A stretch of DNA of 64,000 bases from Bacteroidales bacterium. Lineage in GTDB: Bacteria > Bacteroidota > Bacteroidia > Bacteroidales > F082. The DNA lies in NCBI GenBank assembly GCA_029983675.1, contig JASBYY010000002.1, positions 65,755-129,754 of the forward strand, read 5' to 3'. Below are positions 10,040 to 19,234 of this stretch, one piece after another (position 1 is the stretch's first letter; each line of letters starts with the position of its first letter). A program made the position numbers and the translations under genes. A model generated the notes under the pieces. It ran no database searches. It saw only the letters and a list, made by a program, of their open reading frames with translations, and was not told the DNA's origin.

Positions 10040-11473
10040 TCATTCTTTATGATTCAGACCTTGGATGATGTTTATTAGCCTCTCCAACAATTTCTTACGA
10101 GACTTGGTTTGCCACAATTCATATAAATCCAACTCATAATCAGGTGGGAATCCACTTGAGACATCTTGGTTTTCAAAATCATAGCATTTACCTATGTTTA
10201 TCATTGCCTTGATGCCCGACGGCAAAGCAAAATAATAAGGTTGAGAATTAGCACCTGCCGTTTTTTCTCCTAAAAACACGACATTTTTGTTCTGTGACAA
10301 CATAATGGCAAAGTACTCGGCGGCTGACACAGTTTCATGTCCCATCAGAACATAAATGTTACCATGATAGCGTTGGGCTGTCGGCACAGGATTCTTGAAT
10401 CGGTCATAACTCGGTTCTTGGTAATTCACATTTTCAAAGGTATGGTTCAAGTAGTATTCCTGTTTTTTTGAAATATCAATCCCAACCTCTTCCTTTTTAT
10501 CGGGAATGAAATAAAATGACGCTTTCGCACTTGCATTACTTACACGATTCAATGTCGGGTATCTGAAAATACTATCATTGTCTATCAAATATCCAAGGAC
10601 AGTATCACAAAAAGAGCTGAAACCTCCCCAATTATATGACATGTCAATAATCAGGTTATCAGCACTTTGTATCTCTTCATAATGGTTAAGAAACATTTCT
10701 GAAAAACGCTCATTGCAGCCGGTCAAAGCGAGGTAAGCGAAACCGTTTGTCGTGTCGTTGACAAATCCATTTTCTGTCCTCCAATAATTGCCTCCGGTAT
10801 AAAACATGTCGTTTAGATTCCTTTTTTCCGGGTCAAGGTAATAATCAGCAAACACCTTTACCTCACGCACTCCATCTGGGTCTTTGACGCCAAGGATGAG
10901 CATTTCATCACTCTTCATCAAGGCGCAGTTGATATTGTTGAAAGAATACATGGCCTCATGCATTTTATATGCTTCATTGGAGCAAGTCACGTATGGGACA
11001 TGATACTCTCGGAAATAATCCAAGGCATACTTTCCATTGATGGTTACTATCGTATCGCCAACATGTAGCGAGCCAGCCAACCGGGTGCCAAAGTTCTCAA
11101 CCATGACATGGCCATCATGCCAAGTCGTGACCAATAACGGATAGGCAAGATGCTTCACAAGATAATCCGGTGCCCCAAGCACCTTGGTGTGGCCATTGTT
11201 GAAGCAAGCCATAAACTGCTGAAGTGTTTTCCAATACTCAAAATCATCCTTGGTTTCGGTCACTTTGGGAATATATGCCCTGTAAAGACTGTCCATGTCT
11301 AACTGCGGACAATTGTCAATATTCCCGAAATTATACGACAATTCCTTCCAAAGCACAGACAGTTCATAAACCTTCTGCTCTACAGGAATACGGTTTATTT
11401 CCGTTGGTTCTTGAGCACTGATTTGCAAGAACACTCCCATCAGCACAAGTGCGAATAAAGACTTCTTTTTCAT
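10040..11473 (-). CDS. Exported S41-family peptidase
   Basis: A 477-aa protein with a signal peptide (MKKKSLFALVLMGVFLQISAQ). The S41 signatures are NLIIDMSYNWGGFSSF (about residue 283) and the nucleophile region YVLMGHETVSAAEYFA (about residue 380), followed by VVFLGEKTAGANSQPYYF. A short PDZ-like piece with GDTIVTINGKYALDYF precedes the catalytic part. Family members cleave peptides or remodel the envelope, and the substrate is unknown. It resembles the neighbouring S41 gene in the catalytic part but lacks the M23-like domain and the C-terminal anchor, so it is expected to be periplasmic or lipid-free secreted. Confidence 0.8.
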   Translation of the reverse strand: MKKKSLFALVLMGVFLQISAQEPTEINRIPVEQKVYELSVLWKELSYNFGNIDNCPQLDMDSLYRAYIPKVTETKDDFEYWKTLQQFMACFNNGHTKVLGAPDYLVKHLAYPLLVTTWHDGHVMVENFGTRLAGSLHVGDTIVTINGKYALDYFREYHVPYVTCSNEAYKMHEAMYSFNNINCALMKSDEMLILGVKDPDGVREVKVFADYYLDPEKRNLNDMFYTGGNYWRTENGFVNDTTNGFAYLALTGCNERFSEMFLNHYEEIQSADNLIIDMSYNWGGFSSFCDTVLGYLIDNDSIFRYPTLNRVSNASAKASFYFIPDKKEEVGIDISKKQEYYLNHTFENVNYQEPSYDRFKNPVPTAQRYHGNIYVLMGHETVSAAEYFAIMLSQNKNVVFLGEKTAGANSQPYYFALPSGIKAMINIGKCYDFENQDVSSGFPPDYELDLYELWQTKSRKKLLERLINIIQGLNHKE

Positions 11474-11583
11474 GATAAAAACAATTGTATCTCTTTCTTA
11501 GAAATTCAAATTCACGCATTGCCTTGTGTGTGATGCGATTCCGAAACCCTGACAGATTCTCATATTGCTTTCATTTGGCGTTA

Positions 11584-11591
11584 CAAACATA
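11584..11591 (-). promoter_or_regulatory. Possible -7 element (TATGTTTG)
   Basis: TATGTTTG on the minus strand, about 110 nt before the S41 gene start at 11473. It is a consensus match but with a long leader. Confidence 0.3.
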
Positions 11592-11631
11592 CAAGCTTTG
11601 AGTGTATTGGCAATGGCACACACAGCTTTTT

Positions 11632-12891
11632 TCAGTCCAGCCTCACCTGATACAAGCTCTTTCTGTGGTTGATGCCCGTTGGGTAGATAAAATACAACAC
11701 CCCGTCATGGATTCTCAGTTTTTGGGCGAAAGGATAGCCGCTAAGATCCATAACGGAACTGGCAGTACCCGTCTTCAAATCGATGCGTTTCAAGGTGTAG
11801 ATTCCGTCGATGACAACAAAGGTGTAAAACTCTTTCCGGGCCAAGTCATACATCATCTTTTTCTTCCAGCGACGGTCTGGTGCCATTTTGCCATTCCATT
11901 TTTTGTATTCGTGAAACGTCAACGGATAACGCTCCAATTCCTTGCCAACCGCATCGAAAACGATGGTTTCGCGGTCGGTATAGGCAAAAAGGTAGAATTT
12001 GTTGTCGATTTCGTAAATTGGATTGTAGATGGGGTCGGCGACCCAAAAATTGCTGCCTATCCCACCCGTGTGCAGCAACAGCCATATATCATCGCGGGCT
12101 TCCTCGTCCACAATGTAATGAAGCATATAAGGATCTTGACCACTACCGGAAATGTTGCAATAATAAGTCAGTTCCTTGTTGTAGTAGAAATAGCTCCCTG
12201 TAATGAACACGCTGTCGGAGGCGGCCACAATGGTGGAGAACTTGTTATAGAACTTTTCCCTCGACATGGAAACATAGAAGTCCATCTTGTCTTTTCTGCC
12301 TGTATTGTATTCCACAAATCCAATCTGACTGGCTTTAGCGTTGCTAACCGCCCAAATGCCACCGAAAGCATCCTTGTTGAGGCACTTGTAGCGCGACGAA
12401 ATCGGCATCTCGTGCAGCGTGTCCAACTCAAATGAAAGATGGAACAAGGCGGAGTGCCGACGACGATAAACCATCAAATAGATGCCGTCCTCGCGGATAA
12501 CATAGTCAATGACGCTCATCACGGGATTGTCGTAGGCGATGTGCGGAGCGTTGGCGGTTATTTCCGCTTCGGGCAACTCATGGGTGCGGGTCTTCATTCT
12601 GATACCCAAGTGCTTCCCCTGCAAATCCTTTTCCTTGACGGTGTAAAACGCAGGCTCGTAAACGATGTGGGCAAAACGCAGTGTTTCACCCGCCCGGGCC
12701 GATTCGAAACTGAACTTGCCCTTTTCATCCGTCACCGAAATCAAAAGGGAATCATGGACATACACACTCACGTTCTCGATGGGTTTGCCATTCTCGTCCT
12801 TGCAAATGCCTTGCAATAAATTTGCCTGTTGCGCTTCTGACATAAAAACGATGAAGAGCAAGATGGCGGACATTCCGATTTTTTTCATCAC
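11632..12891 (-). CDS. Exported protein with carboxypeptidase-like regulatory domain
   Basis: A 419-aa protein with a signal peptide (MKKIGMSAILLFIVFMSEAQQ; the start may be the second Met at 12888). Residues about 25-110 are a carboxypeptidase-D regulatory-like beta sandwich (LQGICKDENGKPIENVSVYVHDSL is the signature, seen in two parts). The remaining 300 residues contain repeated beta strands with patterns such as DSVFITGSYFYY and KFYLFAYTDRETIVFD, which suggest a beta-propeller-like ligand-binding domain. No catalytic motif is visible. Neighbouring genes are exported peptidases on the same strand, but spacing does not prove an operon. Confidence 0.65.
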   Translation of the reverse strand: MMKKIGMSAILLFIVFMSEAQQANLLQGICKDENGKPIENVSVYVHDSLLISVTDEKGKFSFESARAGETLRFAHIVYEPAFYTVKEKDLQGKHLGIRMKTRTHELPEAEITANAPHIAYDNPVMSVIDYVIREDGIYLMVYRRRHSALFHLSFELDTLHEMPISSRYKCLNKDAFGGIWAVSNAKASQIGFVEYNTGRKDKMDFYVSMSREKFYNKFSTIVAASDSVFITGSYFYYNKELTYYCNISGSGQDPYMLHYIVDEEARDDIWLLLHTGGIGSNFWVADPIYNPIYEIDNKFYLFAYTDRETIVFDAVGKELERYPLTFHEYKKWNGKMAPDRRWKKKMMYDLARKEFYTFVVIDGIYTLKRIDLKTGTASSVMDLSGYPFAQKLRIHDGVLYFIYPTGINHRKSLYQVRLD

Positions 12892-12955
12892 CTATTGATT
12901 TTGAACCGACAAAACATTTGATAGAAATCTGTCAACCATCCTCTCTTCAAGCTAT

Positions 12956-13258
12956 TTACACATAAAGTTTACTGTCGCTTTCGGATGCTTCGCATTGCAG
13001 GGTCTGCAAATGCTTGACGGTTGCGTCTAAATTGTCCTCACGCACCATCACAAACCCCTTTCGGGTGTTGATGTCTTTCAGACCGGCGCAGGCGACGGAA
13101 CAACCGCAAACCACAGCTACACAATCAAAAGTCTCCTTGTTGTTAACGGCCTTCACCTCGCAATGTGCGCACTGTTTCCTTAGCTTATCCACAAAGGCGA
13201 CCCTGTCGTATTTCGGGTTGCATCCCCCACAGTATTTAATCCCAATTTTCATCATCAT
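12956..13258 (-). CDS. Small Cys-rich protein (CGGC-type)
   Basis: A cytoplasmic protein of about 100 aa beginning MMMKIGIKYCGGCNPKYDR, with further cysteines at CAHCEVK and in VAVVCGCSVACAG. The CGGC motif near the N-terminus and the CxCxxxC cluster suggest metal or thiol chemistry, similar to small CGGC-domain proteins of anaerobes. The function is not established. The frame is open to 13336, but a promoter element lies at 13308-13315 inside that extension, so one of the three consecutive Met codons at 13258/13255/13252 is the likely start. Confidence 0.6.
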   Translation of the reverse strand: MMMKIGIKYCGGCNPKYDRVAFVDKLRKQCAHCEVKAVNNKETFDCVAVVCGCSVACAGLKDINTRKGFVMVREDNLDATVKHLQTLQCEASESDSKLYV

Positions 13259-13307
13259 CTTTCTTTTTTCGAATGAATCCTTGCCAAGCAAATCCATTCC
13301 TGATGGG

Positions 13308-13315
13308 CAAAAATA
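13308..13315 (-). promoter_or_regulatory. Bacteroidetes -7 element (TATTTTTG)
   Basis: TATTTTTG on the minus strand, about 50 nt before the Met triplet at 13258. It rules out the longer start at 13336. Confidence 0.5.
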
Positions 13316-13516
13316 GCAATTCTCTATGGATTTCACACAGCAGCCGTTTCAGATACCTCAGTGTCATGCCGTCCTCGTCCCGCCCCATCAGGGTCGGTCA
13401 TGCCGCTGTCATTCCGGGCTTGACCCAGAACCGACGCGGTATCTCCTCACTCACTGCACTATTCTCATAGAATAACCTCCTCGCAAAGAGATGGCGAATA
13501 TTCAGGCAAAAAAACG

Positions 13517-13524
13517 TACCTTTG
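13517..13524 (+). promoter_or_regulatory. Bacteroidetes -7 element (TACCTTTG) of nqrA
   Basis: TACCTTTG, 33 nt before the ATG at 13558. It overlaps a possible upstream start at 13522 and thereby favours 13558. Confidence 0.55.
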
Positions 13525-13557
13525 CCGCAAATTCGCAAAACGGATTTTCAATTTATC

Positions 13558-14907
13558 ATGTCGTCGGTTATCAGAATAAAAAAAGGACTGGATATTAACC
13601 TTTCCGGGAAAGCGCTTCTTTCAGCAGAAAACATTGATCCACAATCGTTTGCCATACAGCCAACAGACTTTATCGGTCTATTGCCCCGTCTGCTTGTGCA
13701 CGAAGGCGACAGCGTAAAGGCTGGAACGCCGCTGTTTCACAACAAGCATGACGAGCGCATTCAGGTGGTGTCACCCGTCAGTGGTACGGTCAGCGCCATC
13801 CGACGTGGAGAAAAAAGGCGGTTAGAGGCCATCGTGATACAATCGGACGGAAAATACGAGTCGCTTGCCTACAACATCGGCGCATTAGACCCCGACACCA
13901 TCCGCCGCCACTTGCTTGAGAGCGGCCTCTGGGCGCTGATACGGCAACGTCCCTACTCTGTGATCGCCAATCCCGACCAAACCCCGAAAGCCTTTTACAT
14001 CTCGGCCTTCGACACTTCTCCGCTGGCACCCGACCTTGATTTTATCATCGAACACTTCCCCGAATCGTTTCAAAAAGGCTTGGATGTTCTTTCCATACTG
14101 AGTGGCCAAAAGTTGCATCTTTGCGTCCATGTCAAGAAGACCCGAAGCGAAGTGTTTTTGAAAGCCGGTAACGTTACCTTGCATCGTTTCGGTGGTCCCC
14201 ATCCCAGCGGCAACATCGGCACGCAAATCAACAAGATCGACCCCATCGTGAAAGGCGACACCGTATGGTATTGCACGCCACAGGACGTGGTCAACATCGG
14301 GCGTTTTTTCAGCACCGGTCGTCTCGACTTCACCCGTATCTATGCCGCCGCAGGATCTTCGCTGCTGCAACCGCATTACTTCAAGACCCGCCTTGGCGCA
14401 CCCGTCAAAGCAATGGTGGGTGACGGCACCAAGGACAACTGCCGCTTCATCAGCGGCAATGTGCTGACAGGCCGTAATGCAGGCATCGACGGTTTCGTGG
14501 GCTTTTACCACAACATGATCACCGTGATTCCCGAAGGCGACCAGCGGCACGAAATGTTAGGCTGGATTTGGCCCGGGTTCTTCAAGTTCAGCGTATCGAG
14601 GACTTTCCCGTCGGGATTTGTGCCGCCCATGCTTCATCCGAGCTTTGAACTCGACACCAACATGCACGGCGAAATCAGACCGTTTGTCGTTACCGGCAAG
14701 TTCGAAAGCGTTTTCCCACTCGACATTTATCCCCTGCAACTCATCAAGGCGTGCATGGTCGAAGACATCGACCTGATGGAAAACTTAGGCATCTACGAAG
14801 TGGACGAAGAAGATTTTGCCCTGTGCGAATTTATCGACACCTCGAAAAACAACATTCAGCAAATCATCCGCAACGGACTGAACCTGATGAGAAGAGAAAA
14901 TGAATAA
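13558..14907 (+). CDS. nqrA: Na+-translocating NADH:quinone reductase subunit A
   Basis: A 449-aa soluble subunit of the six-subunit Na+-NQR complex, which oxidises NADH with quinone and pumps Na+ across the inner membrane. The N-terminus (IRIKKGLDINLSGKA) and later motifs (GGPHPSGNIGTQI, GDTVWYCTPQDV) are diagnostic of NqrA, as is the C-terminal CEFIDTSKNNIQQIIRNGL. Length is normal. The Met at 13558 is chosen over 13522 because the promoter at 13517-13524 overlaps the latter. Unusually, the next nqr gene is 3 kb away: a lipoprotein block lies between nqrA and nqrB. Confidence 0.95.
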   Translation: MSSVIRIKKGLDINLSGKALLSAENIDPQSFAIQPTDFIGLLPRLLVHEGDSVKAGTPLFHNKHDERIQVVSPVSGTVSAIRRGEKRRLEAIVIQSDGKYESLAYNIGALDPDTIRRHLLESGLWALIRQRPYSVIANPDQTPKAFYISAFDTSPLAPDLDFIIEHFPESFQKGLDVLSILSGQKLHLCVHVKKTRSEVFLKAGNVTLHRFGGPHPSGNIGTQINKIDPIVKGDTVWYCTPQDVVNIGRFFSTGRLDFTRIYAAAGSSLLQPHYFKTRLGAPVKAMVGDGTKDNCRFISGNVLTGRNAGIDGFVGFYHNMITVIPEGDQRHEMLGWIWPGFFKFSVSRTFPSGFVPPMLHPSFELDTNMHGEIRPFVVTGKFESVFPLDIYPLQLIKACMVEDIDLMENLGIYEVDEEDFALCEFIDTSKNNIQQIIRNGLNLMRRENE

Positions 14908-14913
14908 AAAACA

Positions 14914-14974
14914 TCATCCTCCCGCTATTAATGGGGATGGATAATGAAAAAATCACCAATTATGGGGAGGATGA
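14914..14974 (+). terminator. Long hairpin after nqrA
   Basis: A 10-bp perfect inverted repeat (TCATCCTCCC at 14914-14923 and GGGAGGATGA at 14965-14974), extended inward by an imperfect match. It lies 6 nt after the nqrA stop and is followed by an A-rich, not T-rich, tract. It could stop or attenuate transcription, or stabilise the nqrA 3' end. Confidence 0.4.
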
Positions 14975-14991
14975 CAAAAAGAAAGATACGC

Positions 14992-14999
14992 TACTTTTG
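14992..14999 (+). promoter_or_regulatory. Bacteroidetes -7 element (TACTTTTG)
   Basis: TACTTTTG, about 50 nt before the lipoprotein signal-peptide region near 15049. It shows that the inserted lipoprotein block has its own promoter. Confidence 0.5.
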
Positions 15000-15048
15000 C
15001 AGCGTTTTTATATCAAACATTTTAAACTAAACTTAGACTATTGCAATT

Positions 15049-16674
15049 ATGTTCATTGTAAATTAAAAGTCGCACTATTTATAGTAATAGCTGCCTCAGG
15101 AATGGCTTTATTGGGGTGCAAAAAAGAGGGTTTAATTAATCAGGGATCCTCTATCGGAAATGATAGAGAAATCCATTTTGACGGACAACAAGCGAATCGC
15201 GATTCTTTGCACTTAGAATCGGGGAGAAATTCTGACAGGGCCATTGTTCTTGGCAACATTGTTGACGACCCCTATAAATTGAAAAACATGCAAGCTGCAT
15301 ACGATAACATCAACGATGGTACGGCTCCGATTACCACTATTAAAGCGAACTACCGTTATGTCCGCATATTACCTACCAACAAGGAGCAACTACAGGCTAT
15401 TGAATCTGACACTACCCTTGTTTTGTTCGACTATCCACTACACTACGAAATTTTAGTATATGGGACTTATTATCACGACCCCGTCAGTGGCCGATGCCGA
15501 CCAAACATGGCTCTATTGCGTAGTTCCATTAGATTACCATTTTCCATCAGGCATCAACGAGGAACTGATTTATCATGTGTACATTCCGCCCACTTCGGCA
15601 AGAGGCGACTTTTACGACCGTTTGGAAGAAGAAGCCTACCATGTTGCAGGATGCGATGACGATAACGACGGAGCGAAAACTTCAACCGCAAGCTGGTGGA
15701 CTCCCTCGGCAACGATAAGAGCATGGGACGATGTTGTAAACGGCTACATCGTACTTCAAGGAGTAAAAGTGAGGGCAAGGCGCGGCACGAAAGTGGGCGT
15801 TGGGATAACCGATAGCCAAGGAAGATGCAAAGTGGACAGAGACTTTAAAAAAGATGTTTATTACTCCATTAAATGGGAGTCAGGAAGATGGGATATTAGA
15901 AACGGATCTTTAGGTCAAGCATATTACCATGAAAACAAGAAAAAGCATTCCCACTGGGATTTTTATATTGCCAATAACGGTTCTTCCATACTGTATGCCA
16001 CCGTCCATAGAGCAGCTTACAAGTTCTTTTACGGCAACAGGCTGGGATTGAAAAGCCCCGCCCTATCATACGGGAAAACAAAAATAGGCGTTTACAATCG
16101 GAATCCCTGGTGGGGAAGCGGCTGCTGCTGGGGGACATGGAGCCTATTGGGCGTTATCCCCGACATAAGGGTTGCCCATTCGCACACAACTCCGACAAGC
16201 GAGGTGTTCGCCACCGCGATTCACGAACTCGGACACCAGTCGCACCTGCTCTTTATCGGAAAAGGAACCTACATCCAATTGGCCAAAGAAATACATGAGA
16301 GTTGGGCCACTGCCGTGCAATGGAAGCTGACCAACCATCATTACAATGAAGAGCAAGAACAAGATTTATATACATATTATTATAATTGCCAGGAATGGTT
16401 TCCTGGTAATAAAGGGAAGGGAAAGACTTCCTGTTATACACCAATATTCATAGATTTAATGGATTATTTTAATCAGAGAAAATTCGGTTCACAATACCCC
16501 AATGATTTGATTGGAGGGTATGAAATATCATACATTCAGAACAAAATTCTTTCATCTTCTTATGGATTATCAAGTCTTAAGGACGCATTGAAAAGTAATA
16601 AAATAAACGGGGTTACAAACAACCAAATTGATGAATTAATGGCTAAATATTGGGGACAACATTATGTGCGCTAA
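15049..16674 (+). pseudogene. Zinc-metalloprotease-like lipoprotein, frameshifted
   Basis: Two overlapping frames make one protein of about 540 aa. The first (to about 15480) has a lipoprotein signal peptide ending in ALLGC and then ...YEILVYGTYYHDP. The second continues SVADADQTWLYC and runs to 16674. Removing one C from the CCCC run at 15479-15482 joins them. The start is also damaged: the only ATG after the promoter (15049) needs one extra base to reach the signal-peptide frame. The C-terminal half has TAIHELGHQSH (HExxH at 16222-16236), a zincin active site, followed by a conserved-looking HESWATAVQW. It is a surface or periplasmic metalloprotease remnant, or an intact gene with assembly errors. 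Confidence 0.65.
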
Positions 16675-16709
16675 TTTTTTTGACATAAAATAAAACCGAA
16701 TAACAAATC

Positions 16710-17180
16710 ATGAAAAAGTTATTTATTCCATATCTATCCGTTTTGTTAGCATGCTGTTCATGCCAGTATGACCCCAGCTACCACGAAGAGTACTATGTTT
16801 TGAACAAACTGCCATACGCCGTGCGTGTTTGCACCAATCACCACCCAATTTCCCTCACGGATTCCATTATCACCACTGTGGTTGAGCCAGATAACGAAGT
16901 GTTATTCATCGATTCCCATAAAAGTGCATACGGCAACTCCGGCAATGATGAGTTTTATGAATGGATCTGCGAACAACACTTTGTTATGTTCAACGATAGT
17001 ATCAAGATACAATATGACACTTCAACAGTTGGATTTGACAAAACCATGTGGAAAAAGAGTTGCTGGGAACTTATGTATTACAACGGAAAGCCACGCAATA
17101 CACATTACAAACTGCGTTACACCATCGACGAGCAAGACTACCAAAATGCACTCAAGCAGTGCGGTTATGGAAAGAAATAG
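16710..17180 (+). CDS. Small lipoprotein, paralogue 1
   Basis: A 156-aa protein with a lipoprotein signal (MKKLFIPYLSVLLACCSC, lipobox around LLAC). The mature part is unrecognised. It has several Cys and Tyr residues and ends YTIDEQDYQNALKQCGYGKK. The same C-terminal segment occurs in the next gene (17274-17771), so the two are a tandem pair. It starts 36 nt after the metalloprotease frame and is probably in the same transcript. Confidence 0.7.
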   Translation: MKKLFIPYLSVLLACCSCQYDPSYHEEYYVLNKLPYAVRVCTNHHPISLTDSIITTVVEPDNEVLFIDSHKSAYGNSGNDEFYEWICEQHFVMFNDSIKIQYDTSTVGFDKTMWKKSCWELMYYNGKPRNTHYKLRYTIDEQDYQNALKQCGYGKK

Positions 17181-17273
17181 GAACACCGACCAAATGATTG
17201 ACAACCACATGGCACTTTATTGGGACAGAATCTACTCAAGAAATCCCGACTAATCCATACAAACAGTTTCAAA

Positions 17274-17771
17274 ATGAACAAAATCACAATCGCCACCTGT
17301 ATTACGGCTTTTTGTGCAGCCGTGCTGCATTCATGTGTATTTGAGCCTTATTATATCGACAACTATCTGGTATCGAATAAATTTTCCGAACCGGTAAGGA
17401 TTTTCAAAGGATACACCACGGATTCCTCCTTTGTCCATACGGACTCCCTCTTCATTGAGAAAAACAATGAGATGGAGTTTTATGAGGACAGAAGAAGCCG
17501 TCATTGGTCTCCTTTTGATTGTGACGAGGAGTTTCTACATCCGTTTTCAAACCTATACTTTCAATTGTGTTTTAACGACAGTGTCTCTGTCTTCTACAAA
17601 GATTTCGACTCCTCCTTTGCCAAAAGCATGAGCCGAACTTCTTGTTGGGCAATCCTATCGGAACACCACACCATGGGCCGCTCTACACACAAGGTTCTCT
17701 ACACCATCGACGAGCAAGACTACCAAAATGCGCTCAAACAGTGTGGTTATGGGGAAAAACAAGAACACTGA
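17274..17771 (+). CDS. Small lipoprotein, paralogue 2
   Basis: A 165-aa protein with a lipoprotein signal (MNKITIATCITAFCAAVLHSC, lipobox VLHSC). Both paralogues share an N-terminal YY..NYLVSNKF / EYYVLNKLPY-like start of the mature chain, a D-S-F/I-x(n)-NEVLF / NEMEF region, a KSCWELM / TSCWAIL motif and the near-identical C-terminal YTIDEQDYQNALKQCGYG. The start at 17274 is chosen for the signal peptide. Function unknown; probably a surface or periplasmic partner of the preceding genes. Confidence 0.7.
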   Translation: MNKITIATCITAFCAAVLHSCVFEPYYIDNYLVSNKFSEPVRIFKGYTTDSSFVHTDSLFIEKNNEMEFYEDRRSRHWSPFDCDEEFLHPFSNLYFQLCFNDSVSVFYKDFDSSFAKSMSRTSCWAILSEHHTMGRSTHKVLYTIDEQDYQNALKQCGYGEKQEH

Positions 17772-17843
17772 CTTCTCTTTGAAGATTAATAAATCGGCAT
17801 AGCCACAGCACGCCTTTCATCCATCAGTGCTCCTTTTTAATGC

Positions 17844-17869
17844 GGAGAAAAGAAAAAGAACTTTTCTCC
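17844..17869 (+). terminator. Hairpin ending the lipoprotein block
   Basis: GGAGAAAAG (17844-17852) pairs with CTTTTCTCC (17861-17869), followed by a T/C-rich run. It separates the lipoprotein block from the nqrB promoter. Confidence 0.5.
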
Positions 17870-17887
17870 ACTTCTTTCTTGCCTTTC

Positions 17888-17921
17888 TTTGGACTTCGAA
17901 CCCTAATTTTCACTACTTTTG
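17888..17921 (+). promoter_or_regulatory. nqrBCDEF promoter (TTTG - 22 bp - TACTTTTG)
   Basis: TTTG at 17888-17891 and TACTTTTG at 17914-17921 match the Bacteroidetes -33/-7 pattern with slightly long spacing. The nqrB start at 17990 is about 60 nt past the predicted transcription start. Confidence 0.6.
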
Positions 17922-17989
17922 CAGCAAATATTCCATATCGGCGTGCAGGATGAGATTGCAAGGCCAAATGGATATTTTTTTATTGAATC

Positions 17990-19234
17990 ATGCAAAAGAA
18001 TAAGACAAAATTCCGCAGAAGTTTGCGCGACTTTTTCATCGTGACAGACGAAACATCGGACGGCAAGCTCCGGTCGCACATTACGGGACTGCGCCGTTAC
18101 ATCGACAAAATCAAGCCCAACTTTATGGAAGGCGGGCGTTTTTCAAAGCTGCAATCGACTTTCGAGGCCTTCGAAAGTTTTCTGTTCGTTCCCGATGAAA
18201 CGACAAAATGCGGCGTACAGATCCGCGATGCGGTCGATATGAAACGCACCATGTTTTTCGTCGTCATCGCCCTCATCCCCACCCTGTTGTTCGGCATTTG
18301 GAACGTGGGCTACCAACACGTACTGAGTTGCGGCGACACCCTGAACTTCTGGAACATCATCGGTTTCGGACTGCTCACCACATTGCCGACCATTGTCGTG
18401 TCGTATGTCGTAGGGCTTGCCATTGAGTTTGCCTTCGCACAAATCAGACACCATCAGGTGAACGAAGGCTTTTTGGTTACCGGTTTACTCATTCCCTTGG
18501 TACTCCCCCCCGACATTCCGTTGTGGATGGTCGCCATCGCCACGGCCTTTGCCGTCATTATCGGCAAGGAAGTGTTTGGCGGCACGGGGATGAACATCGT
18601 CAACCCCGCCCTGCTGGCACGCGCTTTCCTGTTTTTCTCTTATCCATCTGTCATGTCGGGCACTTCAGTCTGGATTGCCGACAAGCCCGATGCTTTTTCA
18701 GGTGCCACGCCGCTTGCCCTGCTCGAAAACGGTGTCAGCGCCATGCCTTCCGCATGGACCATGTTTTGGGGCGGCATTCCGGGCAGCCTGGGCGAGACCT
18801 CTAAAATCGCGATCCTATTGGGTGCCATCCTGCTATTGGTGTGCGGCATTGCCAGCCTGCGCATCATGGCCTCGATATGTATCGGCGGAATCGCAATGGG
18901 ATTGGTCTTCAACCTGATAGGCGGATCAACCGCCATGCAGGTGCCGTTCTACTACCACCTGTTGATGGGCGGCTTTGCCTTCGGAGCCGTGTTCATGGCC
19001 ACCGACCCCGTAACCGCACCCCAGACCGACCGAGGAAAAATCATCTATGGACTTCTCATCGGCATCTTCGCCGTCATGATACGTGTCGTCAATCCGGCCT
19101 ACGCCGAAGGCATGATGCTCGCCATCCTGCTGATGAACGTCTTTTCGCCGCTCATCGACCATTGCGTCATTGCAAAGAACATCCGGATGCGTAAAAAACG
19201 CGCCATTAACCATCAAAAAGCCACAGCGAAATGA
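17990..19234 (+). CDS. nqrB: Na+-NQR subunit B
   Basis: A 414-aa polytopic inner-membrane subunit that carries riboflavin and a covalent FMN and forms the Na+ channel. About ten hydrophobic segments are visible. The flavinylation motif SGATPL places the FMN-bearing threonine at residue 240 (Thr236 in Vibrio cholerae NqrB). ATDPVTAPQT near residue 340 is another family signature. Its stop overlaps the nqrC start by 4 bp (ATGA), showing translational coupling. It has its own promoter (17888-17921), unlike the usual single nqrABCDEF transcript. Confidence 0.96.
   Translation: MQKNKTKFRRSLRDFFIVTDETSDGKLRSHITGLRRYIDKIKPNFMEGGRFSKLQSTFEAFESFLFVPDETTKCGVQIRDAVDMKRTMFFVVIALIPTLLFGIWNVGYQHVLSCGDTLNFWNIIGFGLLTTLPTIVVSYVVGLAIEFAFAQIRHHQVNEGFLVTGLLIPLVLPPDIPLWMVAIATAFAVIIGKEVFGGTGMNIVNPALLARAFLFFSYPSVMSGTSVWIADKPDAFSGATPLALLENGVSAMPSAWTMFWGGIPGSLGETSKIAILLGAILLLVCGIASLRIMASICIGGIAMGLVFNLIGGSTAMQVPFYYHLLMGGFAFGAVFMATDPVTAPQTDRGKIIYGLLIGIFAVMIRVVNPAYAEGMMLAILLMNVFSPLIDHCVIAKNIRMRKKRAINHQKATAK

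Noticed and set aside
13360..13460. Repeat-like stretch TCATTCCGGGCTTGACCC between the Cys-rich gene and nqrA
   Set aside because: It resembles a common genomic repeat, but only one copy is in the window, so it cannot be called a repeat from this sequence.
14931..15048. Reading frame upstream of the metalloprotease signal peptide (start MGMDNEKIT)
   Set aside because: It precedes the promoter at 14992-14999 and runs through the hairpin behind nqrA. The lipoprotein signal begins only around 15049.
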